Shown: one piece after another, positions 8,631-14,316 of the stretch
Layout of the letters: each line of letters begins with the position of its first letter
Position numbering within the stretch: the stretch's first letter is position 1
Origin: Ectocarpus siliculosus
Taxonomy: Eukaryota; Sar; Phaeophyceae; Ectocarpales; Ectocarpaceae
Assembly: GCA_000310025.1 (NCBI GenBank)
Contig: FN649729.1
Span: 2,193,793-2,208,108, forward strand
Direction: 5' to 3'
DNA length: 14,316 nucleotides
The notes under the pieces: generated by a model
Told to the model about the DNA's origin: nothing
Seen by the model: only the letters and a program-made list of their open reading frames with translations
Database searches by the model: none
Position numbers and translations under genes: made by a program

Positions 8631-8900
8631 ATTCATTACAGTAGTTCCGCGTCAATCAATTCCGCGCCAATCGCAAACTCTCCTGCACAAGGTTCAACGC
8701 AACACAGTCACTCCTTAGGTATGTATGCCAGTTTCAGGGAAAAATTCCGGCACTATGAACCGCGTTGGACGTATTCTGTACAACCTGAGGGTGCGTCTTA
8801 CGTTTCGTATGCCGAGGTACAAGCTCGTACGCTGATTCGTGGCCACCGCGGCGCTTACAGTCCAATCTCGTCACAAGCTAAGGCCACACCATGCTCATGA
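8631..8900 (+). other. Protein-like open frame, 90 codons, possible exon
   Basis: The frame is stop-free from 8631 to the TGA at 8898-8900. An ATG at 8721 gives 59 residues beginning MYASFREKFRHYEPRWTYS and including GASYVSYAEVQARTLIRGHR. Composition is protein-like, with a Ser/Ala/Gln-rich lead-in upstream of the ATG. Splice-like signals surround it: TTCTTTCCCAG ends at 8437, TTCATTACAG ends at 8641, and CAG|GTAGAG lies at 8911. These could join it to the frame upstream (7324-8355) or to the small gene at 8979. I could not build one consistent model. No family is recognised. Confidence 0.3.
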
Positions 8901-8978
8901 CCAGGAGCAGGTAGAGGTTTGTGTCCGGATCCGTTCGCGTGTTCATAGCCTTACCACTTGAACGTGCACATGCGCTAG

Positions 8979-9297
8979 ATGCAAAATTCAAATACCCAGA
9001 CTTGCGATATGTTTGATATGATCGACATGGCGCGCGTGCATGCGCCGACGATTCCTAAGTGAGTGAAACTGATGACACTGACCAGCAGCAGGATATTCGG
9101 GTAAAAAACATATTTCTTTCATGGTTCTCCAGACACTGGGTTTTCATTGTGAATGCTCTTCATCCGCATGCTGGCGTGGAGCGCATGATTAGCGCTTATG
9201 GGTCTCAGCAGCACCTCAGTGAGTGAAACTCATATCATCCCTGACCAGCACAACGATCGGGATGTATTTGTATTGCTTTCCAGCACTCTATATGTGA
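8979..9297 (+). CDS. Small spliced gene of unknown function (three exons)
   Basis: Two strong GT-AG introns (9059-9132 and 9219-9283) separate exons that join in one open frame. The model starts at the ATG at 8979, preceded by an in-frame TAG. The first exon runs to 9058, the middle exon (9133-9218, 86 bases) is open only in the frame required by the first exon's phase, and the last exon ends at TGA 9295-9297. The product is about 59 residues: an Asp/Met-rich start (CDMFDMIDMARVHAPTIPK), then HWVFIVNALHPHAGVERMIS and a short tail. I recognise no domain. The ATG may not be the true start: CTAG|ATGCAAAAT could be an acceptor, joined to a CAG|GTAGAG donor at 8911 by a 68-base intron. That would extend the protein upstream with a His/Gln-rich stretch in the same phase. 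A non-coding transcript is also possible. Confidence 0.4.
9059..9132 (+). other. Spliceosomal intron, 74 bp
   Basis: Donor AA|GTGAGT, branch-like CACTGACC about 50 bases before the end, pyrimidine-rich TTTCTTTCATGGTTCTCCAG acceptor. It shares its first 12 bases (GTGAGTGAAACT) and the CTGACCAGCA branch region with the next intron downstream. Confidence 0.7.
9219..9283 (+). other. Spliceosomal intron, 65 bp, related to the previous one
   Basis: Donor CTCA|GTGAGT, branch-like CCCTGACC, acceptor TTGCTTTCCAG. The first 12 bases, CTGACCAGCA and a following TCGGG are shared with the 74-bp intron only 86 exonic bases upstream. The remaining sequence differs. Confidence 0.7.
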
Positions 9298-10854
9298 ATG
9301 TGAATTTGAATGTGTTTCGTCATTCATAACGCGGGCCAACCTAGATGTGACCACCATTAATCACTACTCAATACATTGTTGTACCCAACAGACGATGGGC
9401 ACAGAATATATAGGGACGCTTGCAGGGAATGCGTAAAGCCTTATCTCCCACTGTTTGTGGGAACAATATGATTGTAGGATTGCAACCAATCCATATTTGT
9501 GATACGTTCTACAGTTAAATATGGTATGGAAGTACCTTTCTTTGTGACAAGGACCAAACATTGACAGCTCATGCTTGACAAGGCACAGCCGCGTCGAATA
9601 CCGGAAGGCGACGATGACCTAGGGACTTCCGATGTCGAGGCACCAAGTATGTGCGGAGTAACGAATAGAGGGAAGTTCTTTTCGTGTTTGGAGGTAGCCC
9701 ATATCGTGAAACTGTTGTTGACGCGACCGCTGTGAGCACCAGGTCCCAATGTTGCGGTAGACGGGCACTAAATAGAACCTTTGAGCGAATGTGGTAGCGT
9801 TCGGACAGACCTCTGAATTAATGGCTTTACTCTTCGGGCTTCGGGTGTACCACAAGGTGACCGAAATGCACACATCACAAGCGTGCGGGTGAAAACCCCA
9901 GGTACAGCCACCACAATTTGTGAAACACGCCGTATGGGAGCCGTGGCGCGACGTGTCCAAAAGTACGTGCTGAACCTGCTGCAGGCTGGCGGCGACCGCG
10001 CCTTGGTTGTATCCATCGAAGCGGTACTCTAGTTGGCCAATGACCTTTCCGCGTCAGACCATGCGCGGCGATGTTGTTTTCACAGTGGCATCCGTTCTGA
10101 CCTGTACACGGAAGTAGCTTTGGGACGCCCCGCGCTCCCGAAAGTTGGATACAAACCTTTTGGCGCAAGTCCTTTGTGACAACGCTCACGATTTCTCCCC
10201 GATCGTGACGCAATGGGCAACATGATGTATGCCCACTTAACTTAGGCAGGCACCAATCTGGTTCATTTCTATGAGTTGATTCCTTCCACCCGTGCACCTC
10301 TTGTCTACTGCATTCAAATTTTGAAAATCAAACAAAATTCTAGCGACAACGTAGTTTGAAGCAAAGAAACATTTATCCTGAAAAAAGGAGATGAGTGATC
10401 GATTCACAAACTGTTCACACGCAGCGACCTGCGTCATTGTTCACCCTAACGTACGGACGGCATAACCTTTCACCACACGTAGAACATTGACACAACACCG
10501 CTAATTCCCCAACGTAATAATGAAACTTTGCATTACACCATACCACAACTACATCACACGCACCGATAACCGAGTCGGCGATATGCACAAGAAAACGAAC
10601 CTCATGAGCGCACCACACACTGGAAGACCGTGCAAAGCATGCGAACTACGTGGTCAAGCATTCACTCTGCGAGAAACGACTGGCAGGCTACTTCCCCGAA
10701 CGAAAAATCTTCGAAACTAAAGAGAAAGGTCCAAGGAGCGCATCTACTCTACGACGGTTGCTCTTCTTGAAAATCTTCTCGCCGGGTGGCATCGGCCAAA
10801 AAGCTAAATAGCAAGGGGCCAGACTTCAGGCACGAAAACAAGCAAGAAAATTGT
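9298..10854. other. No assignable gene; overlapping minus-strand open frames
   Basis: Minus-strand frames of 65-145 codons overlap between 9364 and 10437 in all three phases. Examples are one containing GQLEYRFDGYNQGAVAASL (stop-to-stop about 10063-9619) and one containing NYVVARILFDFQNLNAVDK (10237-10437), the latter preceded by a good acceptor CTCCTTTTTTCAG. This is compatible with a decayed or multi-exon minus-strand gene, but I found no family motif and no consistent splice chain. 10440-10854 holds the presumed 3' flank of ALG14 and two unremarkable short frames. Confidence 0.25.
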
Positions 10855-12597
10855 TCACACGAGCTGCCCTGCGTACTCCGCGCGGGGGTACTTCACGAGG
10901 AGCTCGGGCCAGTGCACCACGAACCGATCGGCCAACAGATACATGATACGACCGCTCAGGCTCAGAGACTTGACCCGGCAAAAACTCTCGCAGAACACGG
11001 TGCGGGAGCAGCTCGACCCCAACCCGAAGAAGCGCAGGGCGAACGCGGCAACGCACACTGGAATGCACGTCCCTGTTGTGTTGGGGGGGGTATCGCAGGG
11101 GAGGAGGTAGCCGCATGATAAATTTATGGGTCCACGTGAAAGCTAGCAGGGAGAATTCTCTCAAGGAGACGTCTCCCCGAAAGATGCTTGTGAAGTGACC
11201 TCGATGCTTCTACACTCTGCCACTTACTTCCTACCAGTGCACGAACGGTAACCTGTGTGGCGAAGGGAAGGGTCCATCGAGCCGTTAGCATGGAAATAAA
11301 GTCTAGCACCGCCACAGGACGGGGGGGGATAGTTTGCGGAAACAAGGAGGAGGAGCAACAAGGAAAAGGTCTCCGAGAGGGCGTTCGATGAAACAGCATC
11401 AACGCACACGGTTAGGCATGTCGAACTTACGTCTGCCCAGGGAGTAACCTCACCGGGACCGTTAACAAGAACGAGGTCTGGGCGAACTGTGACCACCACA
11501 ACGGCGGCATGCAGAGCGGCCAGCAACGTCGTGAAGACCGACGTTAGGTATGACTGCCCCACCTGCGACAAAGGTCGGGACTTGGCGTATTGAGAGATGG
11601 GCGTGAAGAACGTAAGAAGAAAATTGACAAACTGTAGGGCGGAAAGGTTGAAGCATGTTGTACTCAAATCGTCACGAATTTGTCTGAACGTTGGCAGGTT
11701 GAACAGGTTGAACAGGTTGACCAATTCTGCCTCTCTGCCAGACAAAACACAAATTGATGTAGATCTTGCACAGCAGTGTGCAGTAGGTTCCCTGGCAGAG
11801 CAGACAGACATGCTACCCATGAGGTCATCCAAATTAGAGCGGTTTCCCCGGACATTACCCTAATCGATGTTGTACTTCGTCGAAAATATCCACGACCAAT
11901 TCATTGGCGCACGAGGACAGGAAGCGTTCCCACTTTGTGCGAATAGCAGCCAAAGATGTTCTACAAATACGCACAACGTTCCTGACGCGCCACCGGGGTT
12001 TGGCCTATCGAGAAATTGGTCACCATGGTACGGACGAACCATCGAGGCGGCGATGTAAATCGGAAAACGGGACCATGTTGTGTGACGAACGGACCTTAAA
12101 CCGAGCCCCACTCCCATATGTTTTTCTACAGGGGGCCTGTGCTACTGCTGCGTCGAGGTGATCCAAACAAACGGTGAAACGGAGAATGCTGCTGCCGGAC
12201 GGTGCACCAAAAAACAAGAATCACAAGTCACAGGCGCAAACCCGTTGCTCTTCTTCTCTACTGCAACTGACTCTTGCTAATACCAGGCTCCCTTGCCTCG
12301 TTTCTGGTCGGGCATGAAGCAGTTGAACGTCTCACGCCACCCGTCTTCGCCAACACACAGACAATGTACAAGCATGTTCTGGAACAACGTACAAGCATGT
12401 TCTGGAACCATCATTACCTCACGGCTTCGAGGTATCGCGCGTACCCTGCAGCGGCCTGACATCAGTCCCTCTTTCGGGATGCGGTCTGCGCTGGTGTGGT
12501 CTGTGCTCGCCACGACATAGCAGAGCGGGGAGTATGTCTCCGGCGAGAGGCGTGAGGTCAGTTTCAGCATCTCGGAGGTGTGTCCACCTTGGGGCAT
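10855..12597 (-). CDS. ALG14: UDP-N-acetylglucosamine transferase subunit ALG14
   Basis: ALG14 anchors the catalytic partner ALG13 at the cytosolic face of the ER; together they add the second GlcNAc to dolichol-PP-GlcNAc in N-glycan precursor synthesis. Three exons join in phase. Exon 12597-12418 carries GGHTSEML (the family's GSGGHT loop), SPLCYVVASTDHTSADRI and IPRSRE. Exon 11562-11454 carries VGQSYLTSVFTTLLAALHA and RPDLVLVNGPG. Exon 11072-10855 carries TCIPVCVAA, ESFCRVKSLSLSGRIMYLLA, WPEL and KYPRAEYAGQLV then TGA. Donors are GAG|GTAATG and CCG|GTGAGG; acceptors are GTCGCAG and CACAACAG. From the ATG at 12597 this gives 168 residues, against about 216-237 in human and yeast. The missing part is the N-terminal membrane anchor and first strand (usually LVVLGSG), so an upstream exon, a frameshift or a truncated allele must be considered. 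The downstream two thirds are intact with no premature stop. No ALG13 gene is seen in the window. Confidence 0.93.
11073..11453 (-). other. ALG14 intron between NGPG and TCIP, 381 bp
   Basis: Phase-1 intron splitting the last Gly codon of NGPG. Donor CCG|GTGAGG at 11453, acceptor AACACAACAG ending at 11073. Contains a G8 run (C8 in the sense strand) near 11081-11090. No gene inside. Confidence 0.85.
11695..11722 (+). repeat. Three tandem copies of a 9-base unit
   Basis: CAGGTTGAA is repeated with the third copy ending CAGGTTGACC. It is intronic in ALG14. Confidence 0.9.
12366..12411 (+). repeat. 23-base tandem duplication beside the ALG14 splice donor
   Basis: GTACAAGCATGTTCTGGAAC at 12366-12385 is repeated exactly at 12389-12408, with a 23-base period. 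On the sense (minus) strand the duplication starts six bases after the intron's GT. The duplicated block carries no second consensus donor. Confidence 0.9.
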
Positions 12598-12902
12598 GGA
12601 CGACAAGCGTCGGGGGGTAAGTGAGGGATGAAAAACGTCCAACAAGCGTGAAAAATTCGGGTAGAATCGCAGAGTTCCAGCTAGCAACGCGCCCTTCGTG
12701 CTTCTACCTCCAAGCAGTACAGGGTAACCATCCAGGCAAAATTCATGATGGTTGAACACCGACCAGGTGGACCCGTTGGCCAATAGCGCGCTCAGTTCTT
12801 TCCGTGCTATCGTAAAAGGTGGCGGATCGTCGCGTAGATCGGGGTCCTCACATGGACGTGAAAAAAAACAAAGAAGAACGTGATGCACTTCGAGTTCCGA
12901 AT

Positions 12903-13093
12903 ACACGTGACACCTTTTTCGGAGAAAGCAAGACTTCGAAGGAACTTTTTCGTGTCCCTTCTTCATGTCATTCACACTGATCGCCTTTTTTCTCGTCTGA
13001 AGAAAAAAGCGATCAGTGGATGAAAGACATCCAAAAGGAACACAGAAAAGTTCGTTCGAAGTCTTGCTTTCTCCAAAAAAAGTGCCCACGTGT
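12903..13093. mobile_element. MITE-like long hairpin, 191 bp, upstream of ALG14
   Basis: The whole segment is an inverted repeat centred near 12998. ACACGTG (12903-12909) faces CACGTGT (13087-13093). The 20-mer GGAGAAAGCAAGACTTCGAA at 12921-12940 is perfectly complementary to 13055-13074. Near the centre CACTGATCGCC pairs with GCGATCAGTG, flanking TTTTTTCTC / AGAAAAAA. Overall arm identity is roughly 85 percent by eye. There is no coding capacity of its own: the apparent N-terminal extension of the minus-strand frame (13089 onward) is just this hairpin read through. No clear target duplication is seen. It lies about 300 bases upstream of the ALG14 ATG used here, in its promoter, 5' leader or first intron. 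Confidence 0.8.
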
Positions 13094-13293
13094 GTGTTAT
13101 CGTCTCCGTGAGTGGCGAAAAAAGTAGGGACGGGGTGCTTCCGTATATAGTCTTGTGATTTTGTTCGAGCGAAGCGAGATTTCTAATCTGGCCTGAGAGG
13201 TCTCGCCGCAGTATAGGGCTCCATCCCCCCAAAAACATTTGCAACGTCTGTTGATTTATCTAGGTTTTAGACTACGGTACATAACTGGATTTT

Positions 13294-13306
13294 AAAGGGG
13301 GTTCAG
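13294..13306 (+). repeat. Left 13-base direct repeat flanking the palindrome
   Basis: AAAGGGGGTTCAG occurs here and at 14177-14189 in the same orientation, immediately outside the inverted-repeat element. It is the best candidate target-site duplication in the window, though part of the identity could be chance extension of a shorter duplication. Confidence 0.65.
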
Positions 13307-14176
13307 TCAGCACATTTTTTTTTTGCAGACCACACAGTCGATTGCAGCAGAGAACTCATGGACTGCGGGCGACACCACACAGCAGAAAACACACGCACAG
13401 CAGACAACGTACGCACAACAGGCGACACACACGCACAGCGGGCGACACCATCTGGGCTCGATGCCGCTGGACTCTCTGGGGTGTGATGAGGCTATATGTA
13501 CTGCTGTCGCGCATGTGTTTTTGTTTTAATGCCGCGTTCAACTGCAAGTAATTTGAGCACAGCACCATATTAGTTCTCGAAACTTGGGACGCCGATCGCC
13601 ATCACACCACTTCGAGCGTGTGATCCATTGCGATATCTCGAGGCGTGACAGTTGTGTTAGGCATGGGTGCTGTGTGTGGGAAGACCTTCGTGGCGGCGTG
13701 GAATCCAAATTGTTTTTTGGCCCGGGCAATCGAGCCGCATCGCCAGGCGAAAAAAACAAACCGGATTTCACATCGCCACGATGCTCTCGCCACATACAGC
13801 ACCCACCCATGCCCAACACAACTATCACGCCCAGAGACACCACAATGGATCACACGCTCGAAGTGGTGCGATGGCGATCGGCGTCCCAGGTTTCGAGAAC
13901 TAATGTGGTGCTGTGCTCAAATTACTTGCAGTTGAACGCGGCATTAAAACAAAAACACATGCACGACAGCAGTACATATAGCCTCATCACACCCCAGAGA
14001 GTCCAGCGGCATCGAGCCCAGATGGTGTCGCCCGCTGTGCGTGTGTGTCGCCTGTTGTGCGTACGTTGTCTGCTGTGCGTGTGTTTTCTGCTGTGTGGTG
14101 TCGCCCGCAGTCCATGAGTTCTCTGCTGCAATCGACTGTGTGGTCTGAAAAAAAACACCAAACAAAAAAGGACGGA
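13307..14176. mobile_element. Near-perfect palindromic fold-back element, 870 bp
   Basis: Left and right halves are reverse complements around about 13737. From 13326-13560 against 13913-14147 I see one mismatch in 235 bases and no indel. Inward, 13561-13720 against its partner is only about 90 percent identical. The unpaired centre is short (around 13722-13748). Each arm carries short degenerate tandem units (ACACGCACAGCAG-like) at about 13375-13445, and a T/A run near the outer tips (T11 left, A8 right). Each arm has the same Gln/Thr/His-rich open frame running inward, differing by one residue. This is a by-product of symmetry, and there is no transposase. Flanked by 13-base direct repeats. 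Confidence 0.85.
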
Positions 14177-14189
14177 AAAGGGGGTTCAG
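14177..14189 (+). repeat. Right 13-base direct repeat flanking the palindrome
   Basis: Exact copy of AAAGGGGGTTCAG found at 13294-13306, abutting the right end of the element. Confidence 0.65.
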
Positions 14190-14236
14190 CAATAGGATGC
14201 GGGGGGGATGCATGACCACGAAAGCGGGATGTGGAC

Positions 14237-14252
14237 GGGGGGGGGGGGGGGG
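14237..14252 (+). repeat. G16 homopolymer
   Basis: Sixteen consecutive G, with a G7 run about 35 bases upstream. Its length is a likely sequencing or assembly uncertainty. Confidence 0.9.
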
Positions 14253-14316
14253 AACCGGGAGGGGAAAATTAACATTACCACAGCTCTCACACCAGCGCAC
14301 AGCAGGGGGACAACAA

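Larger units (their letters stand above)
11563..12417 (-). other. ALG14 intron between IPRSRE and VGQSYL, 855 bp
   Basis: Phase-0 intron: donor GAG|GTAATG at 12417, acceptor TTTGTCGCAG ending at 11563. The exon junction reproduces the conserved family string IPRSREVGQSYL without gap. Open frames inside (for example 11597-11863 forward and 11860-12117 reverse) are not recognisable. Two short tandem repeats lie in it (separate entries). Confidence 0.85.

Noticed and set aside
9364-10437. Transposase or reverse transcriptase on the minus strand
   Set aside because: Overlapping frames contain Cys/His and VTKKG-like strings, but no DDE, RT or zinc-finger signature could be aligned across more than a few residues.
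11224-11832. A 202-codon minus-strand protein with hydrophobic segments
   Set aside because: Only 11562-11454 is exon (VGQSYL to NGPG). The rest is intron read-through before the CGCAG acceptor and after the GTGAGG donor.
12277-13089. A single 270-codon minus-strand protein
   Set aside because: Its first ~60 codons are the MITE-like hairpin and its last ~45 codons run into the ALG14 intron past the GAG|GTAATG donor. Only the middle part (about 12597-12418) matches ALG14.
13323-14300. Two mirrored Gln/Thr/His-rich genes
   Set aside because: They are the same arm of the palindromic element read on opposite strands, made of short tandem units, with no recognised domain or splice context.
1-14316. 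tRNA or rRNA genes
   Set aside because: I saw no B-box-like GGTTCGAATCC with a matching A-box and acceptor stem, and no stretches resembling conserved rRNA cores.

Overview
The window looks like nuclear DNA of a eukaryote, most plausibly a microbial or macro-alga or another protist. The evidence is spliceosomal GT-AG introns, a split ALG14 gene (an ER N-glycosylation enzyme subunit), a decayed Helitron helicase, trinucleotide (CAA)n tracts, and gene-poor, repeat-rich sequence. There are no bacterial operons, no rRNA or tRNA genes that I can see, and no CRISPR array. Intron sizes (855, 381, 74 and 65 bp) and roughly balanced base composition would fit a stramenopile alga, but the sequence alone does not fix the lineage.

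Layout: 1-485 is a strongly strand-asymmetric C/A-rich satellite with (CCGA)n runs. 486-1227 is degenerate sequence with scattered imperfect repeats. 1228-1987 is an irregular array built on a palindromic CATGAAATATTTCATG-type unit, with an isolated copy at 2607-2668. 2365-2397 is a perfect 12-bp-stem hairpin. 2741-2912 is a T-rich duplication that abuts the C-terminal remnant of a Helitron helicase (2921-3330, one frameshift and two stops). Degenerate tandem repeats follow at 3593-3875 and about 4271-4795. 4912-6186 is an old fold-back (inverted-repeat) element. 6187-7323 has no convincing gene.

From about 7324 to 8355 one forward frame stays open except for a single TGA and ends in an Asn-rich (CAA)n tail. 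Its second half weakly resembles the end of a glycerophosphodiester phosphodiesterase barrel. 8631-9297 holds short protein-like frames and two strong small introns that resemble each other, defining a small spliced gene of unknown function. 9298-10854 has no gene I can assign. 10855-12597 on the minus strand is ALG14 in at least three exons, the best-supported gene here. Upstream of it (12903-13093) is a 191-bp MITE-like hairpin, then an 870-bp near-perfect palindromic element (13307-14176) flanked by 13-bp direct repeats, and finally a G16 run.

The genes do not form a visible pathway. The dominant theme is inverted-repeat DNA: three independent palindromic elements plus a palindromic-unit array, none carrying a transposase, with one element in the presumptive 5' region of a housekeeping gene.
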